From contig DATBJJ010000086.1 of assembly GCA_036556425.1 (NCBI GenBank), positions 1 through 64,000 on the forward strand: 64,000 nucleotides of DNA, in the 5' to 3' direction. Position numbers and translations under genes: made by a program. Within the stretch, counting starts at the first letter, position 1. The number at the start of each line of letters is the position of its first letter. Under the pieces are notes generated by a model that worked only from the letters and a program-made list of their open reading frames with translations, was not told where the DNA came from and ran no database searches. Positions 48,897-57,408 of this stretch are shown here, in pieces. This stretch comes from DATBJJ01 sp036556425 (GTDB taxonomy: Bacteria > Acidobacteriota > Vicinamibacteria > Vicinamibacterales > 2-12-FULL-66-21).

Positions 48897-50156
48897 TCAG
48901 TGCGCGGAGCACGACGAGCATCCGCCGCTTCCGCATCCAGCCGCCGCCATCGGCAGCATCTTCATTCCGGGGCGGCGCTTCGCGTCAAATGTCCGCTGCT
49001 TCAGCGCCGCGACGGATCGCATCATCTCCTCGTATCCGGCTCCGCCCGGGCAGTACTCGCACGGTCCGTGCGGCACGACGGGCAGATCGAGCGCGTACGC
49101 GCGGAGATGCGCGACGCGGCAGAGAAAGTCGACGGGCGCTTCGGCGTCGCGATTCTCGAGCTCGCCGTTGGCCGGACACATGCCGCACAACGACGACTTC
49201 AGCTCGCAGGACGTGCACTTGGTCGGCGCGGTGATCTTCCGCGCGCGCACCTGACGCAGCGCCACGTCCCAGCCGTCTCGCACCGATCCGGTGCGCAGGC
49301 TGTACTTGTCCACGTGCGACAGCACGCAGATGCTGAGACCGCCCTGCGGATCGATCGCGAACGACGTCACGCCGCCGCCGCAGTGATAGAGATCGTCGGA
49401 TCGCTCGGGCGGATTCGCCGGCCCTTCATACTCCTTCGCCACGAGCTTCCACTCGTTCACGCGGCGCTCGTCCTCGAGATCGAGCGCGACGCACTCCTCG
49501 GGCGTGAGCCTGACCGCGAGCGGACTCTGCGAGCAGTCGATCCGCGGGCTCATCATGCCGTCGAACTTGAACGCGACGCCGAGCTCGTCGGCGAGCGCCT
49601 GCATGTCGTACAGCTCGTGCACGTTCAGCGTGACCGCGACCGACTTCAGCGCGAGCGGCAGTTTCCGTTCGAGGAGCAGGTGAATCCCGCGCAGGCACTT
49701 CTCGTACGAGCCTGGAATGCCGGTGAGGCGCTCGTAGGTCTCCTTCGTCCGGCCGTACAACGTGATCTCGATCGCGAACGGGCGATACTCCGCGAGGTAG
49801 TCGGCGATTCGCGGCGTGATCAGCGTGCCGTTCGTGAAGAGCGTGATCAGGAATCCCTTGCGCTTCGCGTACGTGTAGATATCGAGGAAGTCGCGCCGCG
49901 CGAAGATCTCGCCGCCTGTGAAGAGCAGCCACAGACAGCCCGCGTCCGCCAACTCGTCGAGGATGCGGCAGTGCTCGGCGTACGTCAGCTCCGTGCTCGA
50001 CGCGTCCCGATCCGACATCGGCAGGTTGTTATAGCAGTGCGCGCACGTCAGCGGACACCGGCGCGTGACCTCGATGGTGCCATTCAGCGGCAGGTGCCGC
50101 TGCATGGTGCGCTGGTGAAACGTCTGGCTGAACTCGCCGTAGCTGACCGTTTCCAT
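48897..50156 (-). CDS. Radical SAM/SPASM peptide-modifying enzyme
   Basis: The 419-residue enzyme has the radical SAM cluster motif CPLTCAHC (C34, C38, C41) and the GGE motif (LLFTGGEIFARRDF). A C-terminal SPASM region supplies Cys ligands for auxiliary clusters: C259, C277, C314, C317, C324, C327 and C346 (GGLSICVLS; KCTSCELKSSLCGMCPA). SPASM enzymes modify ribosomal peptides, often forming C-C or thioether links. An unusual feature is the tail MAAAGCGSGGCSSCSAH, a Gly/Ser/Cys sequence like the precursor core. I chose the ATG at 50156 because the catalytic domain begins about 30 residues later; an earlier in-frame ATG at 50243 overlaps the PqqD gene. Confidence 0.9.
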   Translation of the reverse strand: METVSYGEFSQTFHQRTMQRHLPLNGTIEVTRRCPLTCAHCYNNLPMSDRDASSTELTYAEHCRILDELADAGCLWLLFTGGEIFARRDFLDIYTYAKRKGFLITLFTNGTLITPRIADYLAEYRPFAIEITLYGRTKETYERLTGIPGSYEKCLRGIHLLLERKLPLALKSVAVTLNVHELYDMQALADELGVAFKFDGMMSPRIDCSQSPLAVRLTPEECVALDLEDERRVNEWKLVAKEYEGPANPPERSDDLYHCGGGVTSFAIDPQGGLSICVLSHVDKYSLRTGSVRDGWDVALRQVRARKITAPTKCTSCELKSSLCGMCPANGELENRDAEAPVDFLCRVAHLRAYALDLPVVPHGPCEYCPGGAGYEEMMRSVAALKQRTFDAKRRPGMKMLPMAAAGCGSGGCSSCSAH

Positions 50157-50229
50157 ACGTTTGGTGTTCGAGCGTACGGCCAGGGGAGAGGTGGCCGGAC
50201 GAGTCGCGTACGAGATTGCTGTCCGCCGT

Positions 50230-50586
50230 TCACCGGATCGCATCGGGCGCGCTCAGAGGCGTGATGAGACCGGCCTCCGCGAGCGTGCCCAGGAACTCGA
50301 CGACATCCCGTTCCGCTCGATCCGCCGGGACGTCGAACGCCCGGCCGATCGCTTCGACGATTGCGCCGACGGTGGTGGGCGGCTCCGTGAGCCGCCAGAT
50401 GTACGAGCCCACCTCGTTCAGCGTGAAGATCGCGTCCAGGTCCCCAACGCCGCCGACGACAGGCACGATGATCGTTTCGTCGGCGATCTGACGGGTCACG
50501 AACTCGCGACTGCCGTCTCTCGCGCGGGAGACCTGCCGGAGATCCACGGATGATCCAAGAATCGTCAAACCGGCCTCAGGTGTCAA
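50230..50586 (-). CDS. PqqD-like peptide-binding protein
   Basis: The 118-residue protein has the PqqD fold: a short strand region, then FTLNEVGSYIWRLTEPPTTV, and a helical wing with VPADRAERDVVEFLGTLAEAGLI. PqqD-type domains (RiPP recognition elements) bind the leader of the precursor and present it to the radical SAM enzyme. It sits directly before that gene and 13 bases after the nucleotidyltransferase gene. It starts at a TTG (50586); a GTG at 50547 is possible. PQQ synthesis is not implied, since no other pqq genes are nearby. Confidence 0.85.
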   Translation of the reverse strand: MTPEAGLTILGSSVDLRQVSRARDGSREFVTRQIADETIIVPVVGGVGDLDAIFTLNEVGSYIWRLTEPPTTVGAIVEAIGRAFDVPADRAERDVVEFLGTLAEAGLITPLSAPDAIR

Positions 50587-50599
50587 GCAAGCTGTCGGA

Positions 50600-51739
50600 T
50601 CACGAGCGCCGGAACCAGCGCGGCGCGCCCGACGCGATCCGCCATAAGTAGAGCACGGGCAACAGCATCCTGTTCGATCGGCCGTAGGTTTCGAACATGT
50701 ACTCCGCCGGTGGAAAGAGGTGCTCGCGGACGAGGCGCGCGCGCGATTCCCAGTCCGGGAGCGCTTTCAGATCGGCGGCGAGCAAATCGACCTTTCGGGC
50801 ATCGGGCTGCAGATACGAGACCGTCAGCGACGGAGCGGCGCCGTCCGGTTTCTCCAGTTCCTCGATGAAGCGTGACGGCAGGCCCGTGCCGAACCGCTCG
50901 GCGGCGAGGCGCAGACCTCGCGCGCAGATCGGACCGGTCCCCGTGCGCCGGGCGATGTCGATCGCCGTCCTCGCGTCCGCATCGCTCGATCGATCCGCGA
51001 GCAGATGAAGGTCGTACAGCCAGAGGAGATCGCCGGCATCGTGATGGTGCGAGACGCGGTGCCAGCAGGCAAGGAGAAGCGCGTGGCTCGTGGACGGCAC
51101 GCGCGCGCGCGCGCGATCGCCGACGGCAACGGTCGATGCGTCGCGCAGAAGATCGTCGACAGACAACAGATCGGCGAACGGCGCGGGATCGGCGATCTTC
51201 CAATGCAGATCGTATGCGTCGCGCCGGCCGGCCGCATCCGCGCGGTGATACAGCCGTTGATGCGTCACGAGCCGGCCGCGCTGGCGAATCGCCGGCCGAA
51301 AACCGCAGTCGCGCAGCACGCGATCGGCGCGCTCGGCATCGCTCGATCGCACGACGAGATCGGTATCCTCGCGCGGCCTGAGCCACGGCTCGGGATACAT
51401 CGAATACGCCAGCGCCGCGCCCTTGATCAGCAGCACCGGCAGGTCCGCCGAGCCGCACGCGGCGAGAAGGCGCGACAACTCCTGGCGCCGCGCGATCTCG
51501 AGCGCCGCTTCCGCGCGCTCCGCATCGGCGAGCGCGCCGCGAACCGTCTGCGGCCACGAGCGCCATTCGCCGGTCTCGCGCAGCCGCGCTGCGATCAGCG
51601 GCCGCAGGCGGTGGCGCGCCGCCGCCGCGAGGAAGCGGGACTGCTCCGCCGGCGCGGTCAGTCCCCGCCAGACGTTGGGGATGCCGCGAATGGCGGCGCA
51701 CACGGCGTCGATCGCGGCGTCAGTTCCATCCGCGCGCAC
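50600..51739 (-). CDS. Nucleotidyltransferase-fold protein (NTP_transf_5 type)
   Basis: The 379-residue protein belongs to the group annotated as uncharacterised nucleotidyltransferase: LPVLLIKGAALAYSMYPEPW is followed by LRPREDTDLVV, the DxD metal motif of the fold, and DAYDLHWKIADP. A helical part follows. These proteins occur with HprK-related kinases and PqqD-like proteins in peptide-modification clusters, and may transfer a nucleotide to a peptide or act as scaffolds; the reaction is unknown. It starts at a GTG (51739), nine bases after the stop of the ADOP permease, and is the first of the six linked genes. Confidence 0.85.
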   Translation of the reverse strand: MRADGTDAAIDAVCAAIRGIPNVWRGLTAPAEQSRFLAAAARHRLRPLIAARLRETGEWRSWPQTVRGALADAERAEAALEIARRQELSRLLAACGSADLPVLLIKGAALAYSMYPEPWLRPREDTDLVVRSSDAERADRVLRDCGFRPAIRQRGRLVTHQRLYHRADAAGRRDAYDLHWKIADPAPFADLLSVDDLLRDASTVAVGDRARARVPSTSHALLLACWHRVSHHHDAGDLLWLYDLHLLADRSSDADARTAIDIARRTGTGPICARGLRLAAERFGTGLPSRFIEELEKPDGAAPSLTVSYLQPDARKVDLLAADLKALPDWESRARLVREHLFPPAEYMFETYGRSNRMLLPVLYLWRIASGAPRWFRRS

Positions 51740-51748
51740 GCCCTATTG

Positions 51749-54361
51749 TTACTCGTGACGGAGCGCGACGAGCGGATCGATCGTGGCGGCTCGGATCGCG
51801 GGCAGCACGGTGCCGACCGCCGCCGCGATCGCGAGCACGACGATCGCGCCAACGTAGCTGCTGACATCCCAGGGGCTGATCTCGTAGAGCAATCCCTCGA
51901 GGAGGCGCGCGACCGCGAGCGCGCCCGCGAGGCCGACCACGAGGCCGATGCCGATGAGCTGCGCGCCCTGGCCGGCGATCAGGCGCACGACGTCGACGGC
52001 TTGCGCGCCGACGGCGCGGCGGACGGCAAGCTCGCGTGTCCGCTGCCCCACGAGATACGCGAGCACGCTGAAGATGCCGACCGCGGCGAGCATCGCCGCA
52101 ACGGCCGCGAATCCGCCGACGAGCTGCGTGCGAAACCGCGGATACGCCAGCGCGCCGGCGAACAAGTCGTCCATCGTTTCGATCTCCACGGGCACGCTCG
52201 GATTCATCTCGCGCATCACCGCGCGAAACGTTCCCGCCAGCGAGCGCTCGTCGACGGTCGTCCGCACGAGAATCGAGAGCGAGCCGCCCGCGCCCTGCAG
52301 CGACGCGAGGAACAGCTCTGATGGCGGCGGCGCGCTCGGGTCGCGCCACCGCGTGTCCGCGGCCACGCCGACGATCTCCATCCAGGGATCCGTCGGACGA
52401 ATTCTGATGCGCTGCCCGAGCGGCGACTCGGCGCCGAACGCCATCCGCGCGAACGTCTCGTTGACGATGGCGACCTTCGGCCGATCGGGCGTGTCGCCGT
52501 CGTTGAAGTCACGGCCGAGACGAATCGGAATATCCAGCGTCCTGAAGTAGTCGGGCGCGATCACCTGCAGCTCGCTCTTCTGCCGCTCCCCCGCCGGCTG
52601 CTCCGGTCTGCCGTGAATCGAATACTCGACCGCCGGTCGAAGCTCGCGTCCCATCGGCAGGAACGCGACGCCGGATGCCGCGCGCACTCCAGGCGTCGCG
52701 CGAAGGCGCTCGAGTAGATCGCGATAGAACACGATCCGCTTGCGCCGGTTCTCGTCGTTCGTCGCCACGAACTGGCTGTAGGCGACGAGCACGCGCTCGG
52801 TCGTGAAGCCGAGGTCGACGTGATGGAGCACCTGGAACGATCGAAGGAGCAAACCGGATGCCGCGAGCAGCACGACCGAGAGCGCGACCTCCGTGACGAC
52901 GAGCGTCGAGCGAAGTCCCCGGCCGCGCGCCGCGACGCCCTTCGAGCCGCCGTGCTTCAGCGCGTCCGACACGCCGAGCCGCGAGACGTTCATCGCGGGC
53001 AGCAGTCCGAACGCGACGACCGAGAGGAGCGTCAAGCCGAGCGCGAACGCGAGGACCGGCAGATCGATCCGGACTTCGTCGATTCGCGGCAGGTTCGGCG
53101 GCGACATCGCCACGAGTCCCCAGACGAGCAGCGCTGCGAGGAAGATGCCCGCCACCGCCGACAGTCCGCCGAGCACGAGGCTCTCGGTCAGCAGCTGGCG
53201 GACCACGCGGCCGCGGCCCGCGCCGAGCGCGGCGCGCAGCGCGATCTCGCGCGTCCTCGCGCTCGACCGCGCGAGCAGGAGATTCGCGACGTTCGCGCAC
53301 GCAATCAGCAACACGACGCCCACCGCGCCCATCAGCACCCAGAGCGTCGTCTGCACGTGGCCGGTCAACCGGCCCTGGAGCGACAGCAGGTTCATCGCTT
53401 CGAACCGATTCTCCGGATGCTCCTGCGCGAGACGCGCGCCGATGGTGCGCACTTCGGTCTGCGCGCTGGCGAGATCGACGCCGGGCTTCAGCTTTCCGAC
53501 GACGAGGAGATCGTGCCGGCCGCGATTCGCGCGATTCGTCGGGCCGTCGGGCACCCAAAGATCAGCGGCCTCCGGATATCGAAATCCCGGTGATGCGACG
53601 CCGACGATCTGCAGTGCGCGGCCGTAGACAAGGATCGACTTTCCAACCGCGGCCTCCGAGCTGCCGAAGTACGTCTGCGCCCAGTGATGACCGACAACCA
53701 CGACGGACGTGGGATCGTCGCCGACGCGATCGGTCGGCGCCAAGAGCCGGCCGGCGGCCGGCCGCTGGCTGAACACCGAAAAGAAATCGCCGGAGACCCA
53801 GCGCGCGTTCGCGAACTCGCCGCGCCCTTCGACGACGGTCGCCAATTCGTCTTCGCCCGCCGAGTGCGCCATGACCTCGAGCGATTTCGCCTGCGCCTGA
53901 ACGTCGAGAAAATCCGGCCCGGACATCTCGCGGCTCGTGCGCCCCGTGTTGGTCCACGAGGCCTCGAGCGCGACGATGCGCGCGGCGTCCTGATACGCGA
54001 GCGGCCGCAAGAGTACGGCGTTGACGACGGAGAAGATCGCGGTGTTCGCGCCGATCGCGAGCGCGAGAACGGCGCCGGCGCCGAGCGAGAACCCCCAGCT
54101 CCTCGACAGGCTGCGCAACGAATAGCGGATGTCGCGCGCGAAGACGTCGAGCCACCGCCAGATCCACGTATCGCGGACGTTCTCGCGGACCTGCGCGACG
54201 CCGCCGAATTCGATCGCAACCTGCCGCCGCGCCTCGGGCTCGCTCAGGCCGGCGTCCATCATGTCCCGCACGCGCCGATCGAAGTGGTAGCGCAGCTCGC
54301 GATCGAGATCGTCTTCGAGCCGCCGTCGTCTCCACCCGAGCAGGTTGAGCAGCTTCGCCAC
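51749..54361 (-). CDS. ADOP-type ABC transporter permease (MacB/FtsX-like), first copy
   Basis: The 870-residue membrane protein is an acidobacterial duplicated permease. A cytoplasmic N-terminal region (residues 1-75, LEDDLDRELRYHFDRRVRDM) precedes two MacB-PCD/FtsX units; each has a helix, a large periplasmic domain and three helices. FtsX-like blocks appear at IACANVANLLLARSSARTRE (first copy) and SVLAYLVGQRTRELAVRRAV (second copy). No ATPase subunit is encoded nearby. It starts four bases after the stop of a PadR gene, the common PadR-ADOP arrangement. Nine bases separate its stop from the RiPP nucleotidyltransferase, so it may share that transcript and could export the product; this is inferred. 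Confidence 0.9.
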   Translation of the reverse strand: MAKLLNLLGWRRRRLEDDLDRELRYHFDRRVRDMMDAGLSEPEARRQVAIEFGGVAQVRENVRDTWIWRWLDVFARDIRYSLRSLSRSWGFSLGAGAVLALAIGANTAIFSVVNAVLLRPLAYQDAARIVALEASWTNTGRTSREMSGPDFLDVQAQAKSLEVMAHSAGEDELATVVEGRGEFANARWVSGDFFSVFSQRPAAGRLLAPTDRVGDDPTSVVVVGHHWAQTYFGSSEAAVGKSILVYGRALQIVGVASPGFRYPEAADLWVPDGPTNRANRGRHDLLVVGKLKPGVDLASAQTEVRTIGARLAQEHPENRFEAMNLLSLQGRLTGHVQTTLWVLMGAVGVVLLIACANVANLLLARSSARTREIALRAALGAGRGRVVRQLLTESLVLGGLSAVAGIFLAALLVWGLVAMSPPNLPRIDEVRIDLPVLAFALGLTLLSVVAFGLLPAMNVSRLGVSDALKHGGSKGVAARGRGLRSTLVVTEVALSVVLLAASGLLLRSFQVLHHVDLGFTTERVLVAYSQFVATNDENRRKRIVFYRDLLERLRATPGVRAASGVAFLPMGRELRPAVEYSIHGRPEQPAGERQKSELQVIAPDYFRTLDIPIRLGRDFNDGDTPDRPKVAIVNETFARMAFGAESPLGQRIRIRPTDPWMEIVGVAADTRWRDPSAPPPSELFLASLQGAGGSLSILVRTTVDERSLAGTFRAVMREMNPSVPVEIETMDDLFAGALAYPRFRTQLVGGFAAVAAMLAAVGIFSVLAYLVGQRTRELAVRRAVGAQAVDVVRLIAGQGAQLIGIGLVVGLAGALAVARLLEGLLYEISPWDVSSYVGAIVVLAIAAAVGTVLPAIRAATIDPLVALRHE

Positions 54362-54365
54362 GGCC

Positions 54366-54701
54366 CTACTCTCCTTCGTTGAAGATCAAGCGAACGGCGT
54401 CGGTCAGCGTGTTCCAGCTTGCTTTCTCGGCGGCCAACTGCCTGCGCCCCGCGGGCGTGAGCGCGTAGAACTTCGCCTCGCGTCCGGTCTCCGATTCGCG
54501 CCACTCGGCCTTGAGCCAGCGCTTCTGCTCGAGCCGGTGCAGCGCGGGATAGAGCGACCCTTGATTGACCTGCACTCGGTCGCGCGAGATCTGCTGGAGC
54601 CGCTGCGCGATGCCGTAGCCGTGCGCCGGCTCGAGCGAGAGGATCTGCAGGATCAACATGTCGAGCGTGCCCTGCGGGATGGGAAATCGGGGAGATGTCA
54701 T
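54366..54701 (-). CDS. PadR-family transcriptional regulator (second copy)
   Basis: The 111-residue regulator has the PadR winged helix: GTLDMLILQILSLEPAHGYG, QISRDRVQVNQGSLYPALH, LEQKRWLKAEW and a C-terminal dimerisation helix. It is 4 bases upstream of the ADOP permease gene, the usual layout in which PadR represses the transporter until a ligand is bound. It is about 35-40% like the other PadR by eye. GAGG before the ATG at 54701 serves as ribosome site. It may therefore also control the genes beyond the ADOP, including the RiPP locus. Confidence 0.92.
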   Translation of the reverse strand: MTSPRFPIPQGTLDMLILQILSLEPAHGYGIAQRLQQISRDRVQVNQGSLYPALHRLEQKRWLKAEWRESETGREAKFYALTPAGRRQLAAEKASWNTLTDAVRLIFNEGE

Positions 54702-54724
54702 GTTGCCTCAACCTTCGACATATG

Positions 54725-54754
54725 AGCCTACGGCACAAGACGCCAGCCGGTCAA
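54725..54754 (-). promoter_or_regulatory. Sigma-70-type promoter of the padR-ADOP unit
   Basis: On the minus strand TTGACC (54749-54754) is followed after 18 bases by TAGGCT (54725-54730), the same -10 hexamer as in the other padR promoter. The start codon lies about 23 bases downstream of the -10. Confidence 0.55.
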
Positions 54755-54792
54755 GCGCGCATGCAGCAGCGCGCGTGTAGCGCGCGTGCAGC

Positions 54793-54810
54793 GTCCGGCG
54801 GCAGCCGGAC
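54793..54810. repeat. REP-like hairpin element, copy D
   Basis: GTCCGGC, loop GGCA, GCCGGAC. The stem and the flanking ACCTC match copy C at 34045-34062 read on the opposite strand. It lies in the 181-base spacer between the second ADOP stop and the padR start; the rest of this spacer holds the padR promoter. Confidence 0.7.
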
Positions 54811-54882
54811 CTCACCGCTGGACCGGACCGAGATAGCGATCGAGCAAGTGGAGGATTTCGCTGGCGGCGCTTCGCGCACGCT

Positions 54883-57402
54883 CTAGTCGTATTTCAACGC
54901 GCGCATCGGATCGACTCGGGCCGCGCGATCGGCCGGCAGGAACCCGGCGGCGGTCACGACGACCATCAGCACGACTCCCGCCGACGCGAGGACCGACGGA
55001 TCGTCGAACCGCAAGCCGAACAGCAGCGACTGCGCGGCTCGCCCGATCGCGATTGCCGCGGCGAGGCCGAGTGTGCCGCCGATTGCGGCGACGACGGCCA
55101 TCTGCCGCAGCACCATCCAGCGGACGCGCGCGCGCGTGGCGCCGAGCGCCATGCGAAGACCGATCTCGGCGGTGCGCTGCGCGACGGTATACGCGAGCAC
55201 GCCATAGAGCCCGACAGCGGCGACCATCAGCGCAAGCGCCGCGAACGCGCTCGTCATCACTCCCATCAGCCGCTCGCGCATCGTCGCGCCCCGGATCGCC
55301 TCGTTCATCGTCCGCATCGTCTCGATCGGGAGGTTGGGATCGAGGCGCCGCACAACCTCGCGAATCCCGACCATTAGATCGTTCGTGTTGCTGGACGTCC
55401 GCACGTAGAACGTCATGAATCCCGGACGTCTGGTGCCCTGGCGATGGGGAACGAAATACATCGGCACGCCGGCTTCACGGAGGCTGCCGTACGGTGTGTC
55501 CTTGACGATTCCAACGATCTCGAGATCGAGGGCGGCGGTGCGCGCCGACATCCGCTTCCCAACGGCCTCACGCCCGAGACGGAACTTCGCCGCGAATCGC
55601 TCGTTGACGATCGCGACCTTCGGCGCGCTCTCGGAATCGGCGCGCGTGAACTCGCGTCCCGCGGCGAGATGCATTCCCAGCGCGCGGAAGTATCCGTCGC
55701 CGATCTCGTCGTAGCGCGTGTTGTTGTCCGTATCCGGGCCGACGTCGAATCCCTCCACGAACGCCGAGGTCGCGCGCTCATCGCCGGTCAAGAGCGGCGT
55801 CGTCGAGGACGCGATTGCGGCGACGCCGGGCAGCGCGGCGATCTCGGTCTCGAGGCGATCGAACAGATCCGCGGCGCGGCGCGCCTCGTACGCGTTCCGC
55901 TGCGGCGAAAGACCGAACATCACGAGGCCGTCCGGCTGCAGGCCGGGATCGACGTGATTGATGTTCGCAAGGCTTTTCGTGAAGAGCCCCGCGAGCACGA
56001 CGAGCGCCATCGACAGCGCGACTTGCGCGGTCGCCAGCGCGAGCCGGAACCGTGCGGCGCGGCGGCCGGTCAACTGACCGGACTGTGCTTTGATCGACGC
56101 GAGCGCGCCCGCCCGGACGGCGTGAAGCGCAGGAAGGAACCCTATGGCGACGGTGACGACGAGCGCCAAGGCGGCAGTAACGATCAGCGCGGATCTGTCC
56201 AGGCTCCACGTCAGTTGGACGTCCGGCGGCAGCATCGTCCGGACAACGTCCATCGTCCACTGAGCGACGATGAGGCTCGCCAGCGCCGCGACCGCGCCAA
56301 GAACGGAGGACTCCGTCAAGAGCTGCGCGACGAGGCGTCCGCGGCCCGCGCCGATCGACAGACGCGTCGCCATTTCCTTCGTCCGCGCGGCCGCGCGCGT
56401 CAGCAACAGATTCGCGACGTTCATGCACGTGATGAGGAGCATCAATGCAGTGACGGCCACGAGGAGCGTCAGCGGCGCGCGCGCGTTCGCGAAGATGCTG
56501 CTCTGCCCGCGCGCTCCGGGCTCGACGCCAATCCCCCTCGCGCGGAATCTCGCCATCGCCTGCTCGCTGAGGCCTTCCTGCAGCGGCGCTTCGACATCGT
56601 TGACGATCGCGCGATACGGCACATCGATCATCGTGCGCGCCTGTTCGAGCGTCACGCCGGGCTTCAGCCGCGCGAAGAGGAAGATCCAGTACCCGCGCCG
56701 ATTCTCCGGAGGATTGCCCGGCCATGGCTGAAGACGCCAGCGCATGGTGATCGGGACGAAGACCTGCGGCGTTAACCCGAACGTCGTGCCGGCGAAACCG
56801 GGCGGCGCGACGCCGACGACGGTCATTGCGGTTCCGTTGACGAAAATCGCATCGTCGAGGATGTCCGCGCGCCCGCCGTACTGCTTCTGCCAATAGTCGT
56901 GGCTCACCACGACCACGTCCGATCCTCCGACGCTTCGATCGTCGGACGGATTGAGCAACCGGCCGATCGCCGGCCGGAGACGAAGGACCTGGAAGTAATC
57001 GCCGGACACGAACAGGCCGGTGCCGATCTCGGTCCGGCCGCGGAAACCGAGATTCACTTCGAAGTCACGATGCGCCGCAACACCTGTGAAGACGGTTTGC
57101 GCGCGCTCGAGATCGCGAAACATCGGATAGCTGAACGCGTCGTCGCACTCCCCCATCACGCCGCCGCACGACTTCGGCCCCGGCTTCAGGCCCGGCGCGG
57201 AAAGATTCACGAGCTGTTCCGGCTCGTGCACGGACAGCGTCCGAAACAGCACGTGTTGGAAGAGCGAGAACACCGCCGCGTTGGCGCCGATGCCGAGCGC
57301 GAGCGTGAGCACGGCCACGAGCGTGAACGCAGGCGCGCGGCGGAAGGTGCGGAGCGCGTATCGAACGTCCTGAGCGCGATCGGCGAGGAACGTCATGGGC
57401 AT
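54883..57402 (-). CDS. ADOP-type ABC transporter permease, second copy
   Basis: This 839-residue permease has the same duplicated MacB/FtsX plan as the first but lacks the cytoplasmic N-terminal region, beginning instead with FLADRAQDVRYALRTFRRAP. FtsX blocks are visible at LLITCMNVANLLLTRAAART and GVLAYTVAQRTAEIGLRMAL. Periplasmic domains fill the intervals. No ATPase partner is seen. It follows the DGK-like gene after six bases, so it belongs to the beta-propeller/DGK-like run rather than to the downstream padR, whose promoter lies in the next gap. The substrate is unknown. Confidence 0.9.
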   Translation of the reverse strand: MPMTFLADRAQDVRYALRTFRRAPAFTLVAVLTLALGIGANAAVFSLFQHVLFRTLSVHEPEQLVNLSAPGLKPGPKSCGGVMGECDDAFSYPMFRDLERAQTVFTGVAAHRDFEVNLGFRGRTEIGTGLFVSGDYFQVLRLRPAIGRLLNPSDDRSVGGSDVVVVSHDYWQKQYGGRADILDDAIFVNGTAMTVVGVAPPGFAGTTFGLTPQVFVPITMRWRLQPWPGNPPENRRGYWIFLFARLKPGVTLEQARTMIDVPYRAIVNDVEAPLQEGLSEQAMARFRARGIGVEPGARGQSSIFANARAPLTLLVAVTALMLLITCMNVANLLLTRAAARTKEMATRLSIGAGRGRLVAQLLTESSVLGAVAALASLIVAQWTMDVVRTMLPPDVQLTWSLDRSALIVTAALALVVTVAIGFLPALHAVRAGALASIKAQSGQLTGRRAARFRLALATAQVALSMALVVLAGLFTKSLANINHVDPGLQPDGLVMFGLSPQRNAYEARRAADLFDRLETEIAALPGVAAIASSTTPLLTGDERATSAFVEGFDVGPDTDNNTRYDEIGDGYFRALGMHLAAGREFTRADSESAPKVAIVNERFAAKFRLGREAVGKRMSARTAALDLEIVGIVKDTPYGSLREAGVPMYFVPHRQGTRRPGFMTFYVRTSSNTNDLMVGIREVVRRLDPNLPIETMRTMNEAIRGATMRERLMGVMTSAFAALALMVAAVGLYGVLAYTVAQRTAEIGLRMALGATRARVRWMVLRQMAVVAAIGGTLGLAAAIAIGRAAQSLLFGLRFDDPSVLASAGVVLMVVVTAAGFLPADRAARVDPMRALKYD

Positions 57403-57408
57403 AGTATG

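Noticed and set aside
50230..50586. PQQ biosynthesis gene pqqD
   Set aside because: No pqqA, B, C or E is nearby; the radical SAM protein has the wrong context and the peptide is not PqqA-like.
47743..51739. Lasso-peptide cluster
   Set aside because: PqqD-like, HprK-related and nucleotidyltransferase proteins do occur in lasso clusters, but the asparagine-synthase-like cyclase and the transglutaminase-like protease are absent, and a radical SAM/SPASM enzyme is present.
54698..54721. A seven-codon upstream frame ending in ATGA at the second padR start
   Set aside because: Its ATG lies only three bases after the predicted -10 element and would probably precede the transcript start.
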